A DNA stretch of 64,000 nucleotides, taken from contig NZ_CP033367.1 of assembly GCF_013170845.1 (NCBI RefSeq), positions 2,543,001-2,607,000 on the forward strand, given 5' to 3'. A model generated the notes under the pieces. That model saw only the letters and a list, made by a program, of their open reading frames with translations, did not search any database and was not told the DNA's origin. This DNA is from Mesorhizobium loti R88b (GTDB lineage Bacteria > Pseudomonadota > Alphaproteobacteria > Rhizobiales > Rhizobiaceae). Positions within the stretch are counted from its first letter, which is position 1. Every line of letters begins with the position of its first letter. This document shows, piece by piece, positions 8,431 through 16,417 of this stretch. Made by a program: the position numbers and the translations under genes.

Positions 8431-8739
8431 TCAGCCCGTCTTGCCGTTAGCCAAGCCGAAACCGCCGACAGGGTGGGTCTCAACCTGGAACTCGAAGCCG
8501 GCGATGAAGGGGCGGGCTTTCGCGATGGCCGCCTGGACTTCGGGAAGCTGCAGCGACGTCTTGTGGCTTTCGGCGTCGGTCCACACTTCGGTGACCCAGA
8601 TCGCATCGGCATCGGCCGGATCGGTGGCGATGATATAGCTCAGGCAACCCGGCAGGGCGCCGGTGCTGTCACGCAGCACGTCCATGACCGCGTCGCGCTG
8701 GCCGCGCGCCGCCCGCATCTTGCCGATCAGTCCATACAT
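8431..8739 (-). CDS. Antibiotic biosynthesis monooxygenase-type (ABM) protein
   Basis: A 102-residue ferredoxin-like alpha-beta protein: MYGLIGKMRAARGQRDAVMD, then CLSYIIATDPADADAIWVTE and WTDAESHKTSLQLPEV, as in the ABM/YgiN family of small cofactor-free monooxygenases and related dimeric proteins. The ATG at 8739 follows GGGAGGCGAAGG and is preferred over the longer frame starting at 8784. Substrate unknown. Confidence 0.82.
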   Translation of the reverse strand: MYGLIGKMRAARGQRDAVMDVLRDSTGALPGCLSYIIATDPADADAIWVTEVWTDAESHKTSLQLPEVQAAIAKARPFIAGFEFQVETHPVGGFGLANGKTG

Positions 8740-8802
8740 TCCTTCGCCTCCCTTTGAAGTCTCCGACAAGAGTATATGGGTCACCAGTATGCAATTGCCC
8801 GG

Positions 8803-9579
8803 TCACGGCATCAACTGGCCGCCATTCACCTCGATCACCTGGCCGGTGATGTAGCCGCTCAATAGATCGGACGAGAGGAAGAGATAGGCCCCAACGCAGT
8901 CTTCGGCGGTGCCAGCGCGCCCCTGCGGAATGGTGGCGACCATGCCCATGATCTGTTCGGCGGTCGAATAGCGCTCATGGAAGGGCGTGAGAATCGTGCC
9001 GGGCGCCACAGCATTGACGCGGATGCCGAAGCCGATCAGCTCCTTGGCCATGCCACGCGTGACATTGGAGACGAAGGCCTTGGCCGAGCCATAGAGACCC
9101 GCGCCGCCGCCGGCGCCATTGCGCGCGGCGATCGACGAGGTGTTGACGATGAAGCCGCCCTGCTTCTTCAGCCACGGTATGGCCTTGCGCGAGGCGGTCA
9201 GCACCGAGCGCGCGTTGAGGTCCATCACCGCGTCGTAATGCGCCTCGGTCTGCTCGGCATAGGGCACGCGGCCGAGCATGCCGCCGGCATTGTTGACCAG
9301 CCCATCGAGGCGGCCGAATGTCGAGGCACTCTCCTCGACGACACGCTCGACATCGGCGGCAACCGAAAAATCACCTTGGACCAGAAAGACCTCGCCGCCA
9401 CCGTCGGCAATCGTCTTGCCGAGCTTCTCGGCGGCGTCGCGGCTCGAATTGTAGTGCAGCGCCACCCTGGATTTCTGCGCGGCATAGGCGAGCGCGAGCG
9501 CCGCGCCGATGCCGGTCGAGGCGCCGGTGACCAGAACCGCCTTGCCGGCGAGATCAGGGATGGTGAGGGTGGCTGGCAC
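8803..9579 (-). CDS. Short-chain dehydrogenase/reductase (SDR)
   Basis: A 258-residue classical SDR: NAD(P)-binding TGASTGIGAALALAY near residue 18, NNAGG near 95, catalytic Ser in NTSSIAARNG (about 145) and Tyr-x3-Lys in LYGSAKAFV (about 160). NADPH preference is plausible from the HYNSSR stretch after beta-2. I chose the GTG at 9579 because GGAG lies eight bases upstream; the frame could extend to a TTG at 9633. The reaction is reversible oxidation of an unknown alcohol. It follows the DsrE gene on the same strand by about 60 bases. Confidence 0.87.
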   Translation of the reverse strand: MPATLTIPDLAGKAVLVTGASTGIGAALALAYAAQKSRVALHYNSSRDAAEKLGKTIADGGGEVFLVQGDFSVAADVERVVEESASTFGRLDGLVNNAGGMLGRVPYAEQTEAHYDAVMDLNARSVLTASRKAIPWLKKQGGFIVNTSSIAARNGAGGGAGLYGSAKAFVSNVTRGMAKELIGFGIRVNAVAPGTILTPFHERYSTAEQIMGMVATIPQGRAGTAEDCVGAYLFLSSDLLSGYITGQVIEVNGGQLMP

Positions 9580-9642
9580 TGTTGTTTCTCCGGAGATTTC
9601 AACGAGATCGGCTGTTCCCAGCCGCTTGGTCAAGACTGTGCA

Positions 9643-10080
9643 CTATGGCCGGAGATAGGCATAGCCCTGGCTTTGCAGTTCGGCGAGCTTGACGACACCG
9701 CCCTTGTCGGCGGCATGGAAGCCGTCGAGCAGGTCGGTGAGTGAAATGTCCATGCCCCGCATGGTGTTGCCGCAGGCCTGCGGCTCGAGCCCTTGCTGCA
9801 CCAGGCCGGCGAAGCGGCCGGAGATGGCTGCCGATATGCCCTTCGACTTGAAGCTGGCCAGGGCCGGGCCATGGACGACCAGCACGATGTCGACATTGCC
9901 GCCGGTGCCCTCATAATGGTTCTTGATGTTGCCGAGCACAAAATTGACCTTGTCGACATCGCTGAGGTGATAGGCCACCTTCAGCCTGGCAGGCTCCGTG
10001 GCCGCTGCCTGCACAGCCCGCAGGCCAAGAAACGTTCCGGTTCCGGCAAGAACCGCGCGGAACATGTCGCGCCGGCGCAT
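9643..10080 (-). CDS. Exported DsrE/DsrF-like protein
   Basis: A 145-residue protein with a twin-arginine-like signal (MRRRDMFRAVLAGTGTFLG) followed by a DsrE/F-like Rossmann fold: LKVAYHLSDVDKVNFVLGN, VDIVLVVHGPAL and a single Cys in LEPQACGNTMRGMDI. DsrE-fold proteins handle sulfur or act as small redox carriers; this exported group is uncharacterised. The Cys could be the reactive site. The next gene on the minus strand is the SDR. Confidence 0.8.
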   Translation of the reverse strand: MRRRDMFRAVLAGTGTFLGLRAVQAAATEPARLKVAYHLSDVDKVNFVLGNIKNHYEGTGGNVDIVLVVHGPALASFKSKGISAAISGRFAGLVQQGLEPQACGNTMRGMDISLTDLLDGFHAADKGGVVKLAELQSQGYAYLRP

Positions 10081-10177
10081 GGCATCCCTCCTCGGATTTC
10101 ACTGCGATTTGCGTGGCTCTGGCCGCAATACTAGCATAAATTGACGTTACGTCCTGTCGATGCGGAGGAGAGGTCAC

Positions 10178-11281
10178 ATGACGTTCAGGGCAGGGGAATG
10201 GAAGACAATTGCCGGCGCCGGGTTTGGCTTTGCGCTGCTTGGTTTGCTGGCAGGCACAGCCGTCGCCGCCGACGCGCTCAAACTCAAGGAGCTCAGCCCG
10301 AACGGGGCCGACGCCTGTTTCGGCCGGGTCTATGACGCGGCCCATCTCAAGGCGCATCCGAAGCAAAAGGTGGCGCGGATCTTCTTCTACTATGGCCATG
10401 ACCCGGTGAGCCGGCCGAATGAGGAACCGCCCGCCAACCAGGACACGTCCTACAATGGTTTTCTCACCACCACGGTGCGCGGCGCCAAGAAGCCGGAATG
10501 GGCGAGCAGCTGGTGCAACAAGAGCGATCCGAGCGACCCTTCGAGCGGTATAGGCTGCGGCATGGATTGCGACCGTTCGCTTGCCTCTCTGAAGGTCGAC
10601 GACAAGGGCAAGCTTCTGATCTCAGGCCTGTCGCCGGACGTCTATCTCGATCCCGATGCATCGGAGTCGATGAGCAAGGCGGAATATGCCAGGCAGCAGC
10701 TCGGCAGCGAGGACGACAATTTCAAGCTCGACCCGATGCCGGCCGACACCTGCAAGGCGGAGTTCGCGCGCATCGATCCGATCGATCCGGCGCTTGGGGA
10801 TCCGTTGCGCGTGCGGCTGAAGCCCGACCAGCCCTTCTGCTATGGGCGCGACTATGACGATGCGCATCTGAAGTCGCATCCTAACCAGATGACCCAATCC
10901 ATCCGCGTCTTCCGCGGCCCGATCGAGCTCGCATCCTTCGCTGCTGACGGTGACAAGGCGAATTGGCCTGACGGCGCCGACATCGCCGTCTCGGTCACGA
11001 CGCGGAAGAAGGGGGCTAAGGTCACGCAGACCTATTCCTGCCAGGGCGAGGCCGACCAGTGGCGTTGTGCCGCGAGTGCGAAGATGAGCAATTTCTCCTG
11101 CGACATCGCGCAGAAGGAAATCTTCCTCAAGCGTGGCGCGAACGGCACGATGATGCTGGCCAATCCCAACAGCAGCGTGGCGATCGTTGATCTGTGCTCC
11201 AAGGCCGCCGACGGCAAGACGAAGTCGGACGACAAGGTCTATCGACTGGAGCCAATGCCGCAATCGGCCTGCGCGCCTTGA
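10178..11281 (+). CDS. Secreted protein with two internal repeats, unknown function
   Basis: A 367-residue protein with a clear signal peptide (WKTIAGAGFGFALLGLLAGTAVAA). The mature protein holds two related halves: ACFGRVYDAAHLKAHPKQKV near residue 43 and FCYGRDYDDAHLKSHPNQMT near 222, each followed by a strand-rich region and a pair of cysteines (WCNKSDP, CGMDCDRS; TYSCQGEADQWRC, FSCDI). It is probably a periplasmic, disulfide-bonded protein. The ATG at 10178 follows GGAGGAG; the Met at 10160 has no ribosome site. No function can be given. Confidence 0.8.
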   Translation: MTFRAGEWKTIAGAGFGFALLGLLAGTAVAADALKLKELSPNGADACFGRVYDAAHLKAHPKQKVARIFFYYGHDPVSRPNEEPPANQDTSYNGFLTTTVRGAKKPEWASSWCNKSDPSDPSSGIGCGMDCDRSLASLKVDDKGKLLISGLSPDVYLDPDASESMSKAEYARQQLGSEDDNFKLDPMPADTCKAEFARIDPIDPALGDPLRVRLKPDQPFCYGRDYDDAHLKSHPNQMTQSIRVFRGPIELASFAADGDKANWPDGADIAVSVTTRKKGAKVTQTYSCQGEADQWRCAASAKMSNFSCDIAQKEIFLKRGANGTMMLANPNSSVAIVDLCSKAADGKTKSDDKVYRLEPMPQSACAP

Positions 11282-11301
11282 GCTCGGATGGAGGAGCGCA
11301 A

Positions 11302-11508
11302 ATGGATAAGGCGAAGGTCTTTTGGTCTGGCCGATCGCAAGCGGTACGCCTGCCGAAGAAATATCGTTTCGAAACCAGCGAGGTTTCAATCCGCCGCGAG
11401 GGCCGAGCGGTCGTTCTCGAACCGCTTGCGCAGGATTGGGACTGGCTCGACCGTCTGACTGGACCGCTTGACGATGATTTTGTCGAGGCGGCCTTAGACG
11501 GCCGATAG
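11302..11508 (+). CDS. VapB/AbrB-type antitoxin, apparently without a toxin
   Basis: A 68-residue protein with the swapped-hairpin AbrB-like antitoxin pattern: KAKVFWSGRSQAVRLPKKYRF, then VSIRREGRAVVLEP, as in VapB proteins, and a short acidic C-terminal tail that normally binds the toxin. GGAGGAGCG precedes the start. The next 140 bases hold no VapC PIN-domain reading frame, so this looks like an orphan or a remnant whose toxin has been lost. Confidence 0.8.
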   Translation: MDKAKVFWSGRSQAVRLPKKYRFETSEVSIRREGRAVVLEPLAQDWDWLDRLTGPLDDDFVEAALDGR

Positions 11509-11542
11509 CGACGAATTACTCGGCGCTGAAGTTTTCGGGGTA

Positions 11543-11603
11543 CGCCTTTCGTCACCCTATGGTCTGCGTCGCTTCGCTTCTGCTCCGGCCGTGGATGACG
11601 AAG
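11543..11603. repeat. Imperfect palindromic intergenic repeat
   Basis: The outer arms CTTTCGTCACC and GTGGATGACGAAG pair around a GC-rich middle (GCGTCGCTTCGCTTC). It resembles short palindromic repeats scattered between genes in mesorhizobia, read from memory. The 140-base interval between the antitoxin and the CDF gene contains nothing else I can support. Confidence 0.4.
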
Positions 11604-11649
11604 TCGAGAGTCTTCGGCTAATTACCAAGATCGTGACGGGAAAATCGTC

Positions 11650-12597
11650 TCAAGCAAACGGCACCGCCGTCGTGCCCTTGGGCAGCTTGGCCTCGTCGTC
11701 CGGCTCGACATGGATGGTGACGCGCACGGAGGGGATTTCGGCCCTCAGCGCGTCCTCGATGCGGTCACAGATGACATGGCTGGCGCCGACCGTCATGTCG
11801 GCATCGACGACCAGATGGAACTCGATGAAAGTGGCGCGGCCGGCGATGCGGGTCTTGAGGTCATGCACCTCCATCGCGCCCTTGCAGTTGGCCGAGATGA
11901 TGTCGCGGATACGCATGTGTTCGGCGGTATCGACGGCGCGGTCCATCAGCCCGTTCATGGACGAGCCGATGACGTGCCAGCCCTGCCACAGGATGTTGAG
12001 CGCGACGATGACGGCGAGCGCCGGGTCGAGGATCTGCCAGCCGGTCAGGATCGCCCCAACCAGGCCGCCGAAGACGCCGATCGAGGTCACCACGTCGGTC
12101 ATGATGTGATTGCCGTCGGCGACCAGCGCCGGCGATTTCGCGGCCCTGCCGGCGCGGACCAGCGTCCAGGCCCAGAAGGCATTGATGGCGGTGGCGATGC
12201 CGTTGACGGCAAGACCGTTCCAGGGCTTTTCGATGGGCGCTGGTGTTTGCCAGGAGCGCCAGACCTCGTTGAGGATCAAAAGCGCGGCGAGCACGATCAG
12301 CACGCCTTCGAGCACGGCCGAGAAATACTCGGCCTTGTGGTGGCCGAACGGGTGATCCTGGTCGGCCGGCTTGTAGCTGACCTGGATGGCCCAGAAGGCG
12401 GCGCCCGAGGCAATGACGTTGACGATCGATTCCAGCGCGTCCGAATAGAGCGCGACGGAGCCGGTGATGTACCAGGCGGCGAGTTTCAGGCCGAGCACGA
12501 CGGCGGCAATGATGATCGACCAGAAGGCAAGGTTGGCGACCTTGCGCTTCGCGGCCGCCTTGGCCGCGATCGCCATTGTGTTCTCGGCTTCGGCCAT
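11650..12597 (-). CDS. Cation diffusion facilitator (CDF) metal transporter
   Basis: A 315-residue protein with six membrane helices and the two CDF metal-site motifs: YSDALESIVN in helix 2 (about residue 47) and ADGNHIMTDVVTS in helix 5 (about 160), plus HPFGHHKAEY in the loop before helix 3. The C-terminal 90 residues form the cytoplasmic metal-sensing domain (ATFIEFHLVVDADMTV). It exports divalent cations such as Zn, Fe or Mn in exchange for protons; the ion is not evident. It starts five bases after the trpE(G) stop on the same strand, an unusual coupling. Confidence 0.9.
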   Translation of the reverse strand: MAEAENTMAIAAKAAAKRKVANLAFWSIIIAAVVLGLKLAAWYITGSVALYSDALESIVNVIASGAAFWAIQVSYKPADQDHPFGHHKAEYFSAVLEGVLIVLAALLILNEVWRSWQTPAPIEKPWNGLAVNGIATAINAFWAWTLVRAGRAAKSPALVADGNHIMTDVVTSIGVFGGLVGAILTGWQILDPALAVIVALNILWQGWHVIGSSMNGLMDRAVDTAEHMRIRDIISANCKGAMEVHDLKTRIAGRATFIEFHLVVDADMTVGASHVICDRIEDALRAEIPSVRVTIHVEPDDEAKLPKGTTAVPFA

Positions 12598-12602
12598 CGA
12601 GC

Positions 12603-14792
12603 TCAGGCTGCCTTTTCCTTGGCCTTGCGCGGCAAATGGGCAACGATGTTCTCGATGATGCGCATGCCGGCATTGTGGCCGAGCGTCATGATCGATTCCG
12701 GGTGGAACTGCACGGCGGCGATCGGCTCTTTGCGGTGTTCGAAGGCCATGATGACGCCGTCCTCCGTCTCGGCCGTGACAATGAAATCATCGGGCAGGCG
12801 CACCGGATCGGCGAAGATCGAATGGTAGCGGCCGACGGTGACTTCCTTGGGCAGGCCGGAGAAGATGATGCCCGGCTTGGAGACGCGGATGCGCGACGGC
12901 TTGCCGTGCATAGGCACATGCAATTGCCTGAGCTCGCCGCCATAGGCCTCGGCCAGTGCCTGCAGGCCAAGGCAGACGCCGAAGATCGGCAGATCGCGGG
13001 CACGAGCCTTCTTAATGGTCGCGGCGCAATCGAAATCCTTCGGCGTGCCGGGGCCGGGCGACAGCACGACGAGGTCGGGCTTCAGCCGGTCGAACACTTC
13101 ATCCGGCACCGGCGTGCGCACGGTCGAGACATTGGCGCCGGTCTGGCGGAAATAATTGGCCAGCGTGTGGACGAAGGAGTCTTCATGGTCGACCAGCAGG
13201 ATGTTGACGCCGTCGCCAACACGCGCGGTGGTGCGCTCGGTGCTGGCGGAATTGCCGGTCTTGGCGTCGCGGATGGCGGAGAGCATGGCGGATGCCTTCA
13301 ATTCGGTTTCGGCTTCTTCTTCCTCGGGAATGCTGTCGAAGAGCAATGTGGCGCCGGCGCGCACCTCAGCGATGCCGTCCTTGATGCGGATGGTGCGCAG
13401 CGTCAGGCCGGTGTTCATGTCGCCGTTGAAGTTGACCATGCCGATGGCGCCGCCATACCAGGCGCGCGGGCTCTTCTCGTTCTGCTCGATGAAGCGCATG
13501 GCCCACAGTTTTGGCGCGCCCGTGACGGTGACCGCCCAGGCATGTGAGAGAAAGGCGTCGAAGGCATCCATGCCTTCGCGCAGGCGGCCCTCGATGTGGT
13601 CGACGGTGTGGATAAGCCGAGAATACATCTCGATCTGGCGGCGGCCGATGACACGCACCGAGCCCGGCTCGCAGACGCGCGACTTGTCGTTGCGGTCGAC
13701 GTCCGAGCACATGGTCAGCTCGGATTCGTCCTTCTTGGAGTTGAGCAGCTTCAGGATCTGCTCGCTGTCGGAAATCGCGTCGTCGCCGCGCTTGATGGTG
13801 CCGGAGATCGGGCAGGTCTCGACCCGGCGGCCGTTGACGCGCACGAACATCTCGGGCGAAGCGCCGATCAGATATTCGCCTTCGCCCAGATTGATGAAGA
13901 AGGAATAGGGCGAGGGGTTGATCGATTTCAGCTTGCGCGAGATCTCGGACGGCTGCGTCTCGCAGCGCTCGTAAAACATCTGCCCGGGCACGACCTCGAA
14001 CAGGTCGCCGCGCTTGAAACTATCCATCGCCTTGCGCACCAGATTGGCATATTCGCCGGGCTCATGGTCACCGCGCGGCGGGATGCGGTCGGGGGTCTTG
14101 AAAGGCTCGGCGATCTCGTCGCGGGCCAGGCCTTCGGTGGAAAAACCCTCGCCTGAATAGTCGTAGCGGTCGGTCCAGGCCTTCGCCGAATAATGGTCGA
14201 CGACCAGGATCTCGTCGGGCAGGAACAGCACCAGGTCGCGCTGGCTCGGCTTGCGCTCGAGCTTGTAGTCGACCGGGTCGAACTGGAAGGCGAGGTCGTA
14301 GCCAAAGGCGCCGTAGAGGCCGAGATTGGCGTCTTCAGCGGTTTTGAACAAAGCGGTGATGGCGCGCAGCACGGTAAACACCGAAGGGACGCGGCTGCGC
14401 TCCTCCTCGGTGAAGACACGGCCGGGCTTGGCGACGTCGAGGCGGATCAGTGTCTTCGACGTCTCGGCGATGGTGATGTCGGCAAGGCCACCCAGCGTCT
14501 TGCCGATGACCGGCAACAGCGCCTCGCCGCGGCGGTTCAGCGCCTCGATGCGCATGGCACGGCCACGCGCTGAGATCACCAAAGGCGGATCGATGATGGC
14601 GGTGTCCCAGCGCGTGTAGCGGCCGGGATATTCGTAATTGGAGGAAAACACGGCTCCCCGGCGGGAATTCAAGCCGTCGACATAGGTGTCGATCGCACCC
14701 GCATAGGGCCGGTCGTGGCGCTCGCGGGTGATGGTGATGCCACCCTCGGTCACGAAGCTTTCAGCGCCGTTTTCCAGAACCTTCATCGTCAT
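12603..14792 (-). CDS. trpE(G): Anthranilate synthase, fused TrpE-TrpG
   Basis: A 729-residue fusion making anthranilate from chorismate and glutamine. The TrpE part (residues 1 to about 515) shows [13 protein letters not shown] and [17 protein letters not shown] of chorismate-binding enzymes. After a linker, the TrpG amidotransferase begins at about 525 ([18 protein letters not shown]), with the nucleophile in [11 protein letters not shown] and the His-Glu pair in AAVQFHPES. The fusion is typical of rhizobia. I chose the ATG at 14792 because GGAG lies six bases upstream; ATG 14804 is the alternative. Expression is controlled by the trpL attenuator just upstream. Confidence 0.95.
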   Translation of the reverse strand: MTMKVLENGAESFVTEGGITITRERHDRPYAGAIDTYVDGLNSRRGAVFSSNYEYPGRYTRWDTAIIDPPLVISARGRAMRIEALNRRGEALLPVIGKTLGGLADITIAETSKTLIRLDVAKPGRVFTEEERSRVPSVFTVLRAITALFKTAEDANLGLYGAFGYDLAFQFDPVDYKLERKPSQRDLVLFLPDEILVVDHYSAKAWTDRYDYSGEGFSTEGLARDEIAEPFKTPDRIPPRGDHEPGEYANLVRKAMDSFKRGDLFEVVPGQMFYERCETQPSEISRKLKSINPSPYSFFINLGEGEYLIGASPEMFVRVNGRRVETCPISGTIKRGDDAISDSEQILKLLNSKKDESELTMCSDVDRNDKSRVCEPGSVRVIGRRQIEMYSRLIHTVDHIEGRLREGMDAFDAFLSHAWAVTVTGAPKLWAMRFIEQNEKSPRAWYGGAIGMVNFNGDMNTGLTLRTIRIKDGIAEVRAGATLLFDSIPEEEEAETELKASAMLSAIRDAKTGNSASTERTTARVGDGVNILLVDHEDSFVHTLANYFRQTGANVSTVRTPVPDEVFDRLKPDLVVLSPGPGTPKDFDCAATIKKARARDLPIFGVCLGLQALAEAYGGELRQLHVPMHGKPSRIRVSKPGIIFSGLPKEVTVGRYHSIFADPVRLPDDFIVTAETEDGVIMAFEHRKEPIAAVQFHPESIMTLGHNAGMRIIENIVAHLPRKAKEKAA

Positions 14793-14830
14793 TGCCGTCT
14801 CCATCTGGCTTGTTGGGCAACGGACCCGGG

Positions 14831-14869
14831 ACTGGCTTTTTAAAAAACAAATGGCCGCCCGGACTTTCC
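14831..14869 (-). terminator. Attenuator terminator of trpE(G)
   Basis: The minus strand forms TGGCCGC...GCGGCCA with an inner CGGA-AAG-TCCG stem, followed directly by TTTGTTTTTT. It is a strong rho-independent terminator between trpL and trpE(G). Confidence 0.9.
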
Positions 14870-14917
14870 GTTGCGGCCACCCTCTCTTTCACGCACGCGC
14901 GTTCGAACAGGCCGCTG

Positions 14918-14962
14918 TCAGCAGGCCCACCACCAAATGGTCTTGGTCGAACGCATGTTCAT
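14918..14962 (-). CDS. trpL: Tryptophan leader peptide TrpL
   Basis: A 14-residue ORF reading MNMRSTKTIWWWAC, with three consecutive Trp codons at positions 10-12. It has the same length and Trp positions as the S. meliloti TrpL peptide ([14 protein letters not shown]). There is no Shine-Dalgarno site, which fits leaderless translation starting at the first transcribed base, as described for S. meliloti. In-frame ATGs at 14974 and 14956 are the alternatives. Ribosome stalling at the Trp codons would favour the antiterminator. Confidence 0.9.
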   Translation of the reverse strand: MNMRSTKTIWWWAC

Positions 14963-14969
14963 GGCGAAA

Positions 14970-14998
14970 TCCATAGCGGCGAAAACCCGGATGCGCAA
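14970..14998 (-). promoter_or_regulatory. trpL: Candidate promoter of trpL-trpE(G)
   Basis: A -35-like TTGCGC (14993-14998) and a -10-like TATGGA (14970-14975) are separated by 17 bases. They would place the transcription start at the A of the trpL ATG at 14962. Each box matches the consensus at about half of the positions. Confidence 0.45.
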
Positions 14999-15112
14999 CA
15001 GGTTTGAAAAGGTCTGTCCGGTGGCTGTCGCTTCCGGGGTTCATGGCACATCGCCAGGGCGGGTGGTCCGGACTAGGCTAGGCTTCCGACAACCAAAGAC
15101 GGGAAAACAGCA

Positions 15113-15883
15113 ATGACCGATCAGGCCGAGCGCGCGCGGACGTTCCATGCCCTCCACGTCAAGGGCAACCCGATCGTTCTCTACAATGCCTGGGATCCGG
15201 GTTCGGCCAAGATCGTCGAGAAAGCGGGCGCCAAGGCGATCGCCACCGGAAGCTGGCCGGTCGCGGCCGCCTTCGGCTACGCCGATGGCGAGAAGATCCC
15301 GCTGGAATTGGCGCTCGACAACATCAAGCGCATCGTCGGTGCGGTCGACCTGCCGGTGACCATGGACCTCGAGGGCGGCTACGGCGTCGATCCGGAATTC
15401 GTTGCGCGCACGGTGACGCTGGCGTTGCGTGCCGGCGCCATTGGTTTCAATTTCGAAGACCAGATTGTCGGCGGCAGCGGCCTGCACGACATCGACGTCC
15501 AGGTCACACGCATCGAAGCCGCCGCCGCTGCCGTCAAGGCTTCCGGCATCCCGGCCTTTATCAACGCCCGCACCGACATTTTCCTCAAGGCGAAGCCGGA
15601 TGCGCATGACGACGAGTTGCTCGACCAGGCCATCGAGCGGGCGCAGGCATATGAAAAGGCAGGCGCAAGCGGCTTTTTCGCGCCGGGTCTTGGCAACGAG
15701 GGGCTGATCGAGACGCTCTGCAAGTCGACGAACCTGCCGGTCAACATCATCGCGCTGGCGCATGTGCCGCCGCGCCAGCGGCTGGCCGAACTCGGCGTCG
15801 CCCGTGTGAGCCATGGTCCTGTGCCGTATCGGCAGATGGCGGAATGGCTGGAGGCGAAGGCACGGCTGGCGATTTCTGGTTAG
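15113..15883 (+). CDS. Isocitrate lyase/PEP mutase-superfamily enzyme
   Basis: A 256-residue TIM-barrel protein: LYNAWDPGSAKIVEKAGAKA and ATGSWPVAAAFGYADGE, the Mg-binding DLEGGYG near residue 85, and FEDQI near 117. The superfamily's catalytic loop is replaced by GGSGLHDID, as in oxaloacetate-decarboxylase-like or uncharacterised members, so it is unlikely to be a true isocitrate lyase. It probably cleaves or rearranges a C-C or P-C bond of a 2-oxo acid-like substrate. GGGAAAA precedes the ATG. It stands alone, divergent from trpL. Confidence 0.82.
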   Translation: MTDQAERARTFHALHVKGNPIVLYNAWDPGSAKIVEKAGAKAIATGSWPVAAAFGYADGEKIPLELALDNIKRIVGAVDLPVTMDLEGGYGVDPEFVARTVTLALRAGAIGFNFEDQIVGGSGLHDIDVQVTRIEAAAAAVKASGIPAFINARTDIFLKAKPDAHDDELLDQAIERAQAYEKAGASGFFAPGLGNEGLIETLCKSTNLPVNIIALAHVPPRQRLAELGVARVSHGPVPYRQMAEWLEAKARLAISG

Positions 15884-15952
15884 TCAAACTATGCAGCTAA
15901 AGTGGCGCTGCCAAGAAAACCGCTAGCGCATTTGCGCGGCAGATCGCCTCGC

Positions 15953-16408
15953 TTAAGAAATGAGTTTCGCAATCTCAACCCGCCAGTATTCCATGGCCTT
16001 CTCGATAACATCATCCACGTAGTGCGTTTGCTGGTTATCGTCTGTCACCACAAGAGCAGGCGTGCCGATGTCGAAGCCCGAACTAAAACCATCCGAGAAT
16101 GCCCCGCCACGCCGACTTTTCTTGGGTTTTTGGCCCTGAGTGATTGTCGCCGTCTTTCTGCTTAGCGCTCCATGCTTATGGGTGTCATGCACGTCTCGCG
16201 CGATAGCCAACTCATGTAAAGCGAACCCGAGAGCATCCCGCTCCGGGCCGATTCTTTGCACCGTTGGATTGATGTGTTGAATGAAGTGTTCGGCTAGATT
16301 ATCAATTTCACCTAACGCAATTATCGCGTGCCGAGCGCTCAGTGGTTGAATCGCCCATTCGTTGACGGACGGCTCTACAAAGTCTTCTAAGAAATGGCGG
16401 GGATGCAT
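15953..16408 (-). CDS. Unknown protein of an AT-rich two-gene module
   Basis: A 151-residue mostly helical soluble protein. It has an N-terminal helix with SARHAIIALGEIDNLAEHF, then HELAIARDVHDTHKHGALSRK, and a C-terminal helix AMEYWRVEIAKLIS. The D..HKH..L.R pattern recalls small uncharacterised proteins often found in genomic islands. It begins nine bases after the stop of the membrane coiled-coil gene, with GAGG before the ATG, so the two form one unit. Base composition is lower in G+C than the surroundings. Function unknown. Confidence 0.65.
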   Translation of the reverse strand: MHPRHFLEDFVEPSVNEWAIQPLSARHAIIALGEIDNLAEHFIQHINPTVQRIGPERDALGFALHELAIARDVHDTHKHGALSRKTATITQGQKPKKSRRGGAFSDGFSSGFDIGTPALVVTDDNQQTHYVDDVIEKAMEYWRVEIAKLIS

Positions 16409-16417
16409 GGGGTGGCC

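Larger units (their letters stand above)
14831..14962 (-). ncRNA. trp attenuator leader RNA
   Basis: On the minus strand the leader carries the trpL ORF and then alternative pairings. GCGGCC (14910-14915) can pair with GGCCGC (14863-14868), or that GGCCGC can pair with GCGGCC (14843-14848) to form the terminator. This is classical ribosome-mediated attenuation. In Sinorhizobium meliloti the terminated leader (RnTrpL) is also reported to act in trans as a small RNA; whether that holds here is unknown. Confidence 0.85.

Noticed and set aside
12576..13547. 323-codon plus-strand frame
   Set aside because: Antisense to trpE(G), which has unmistakable motifs; no ribosome site or family features.
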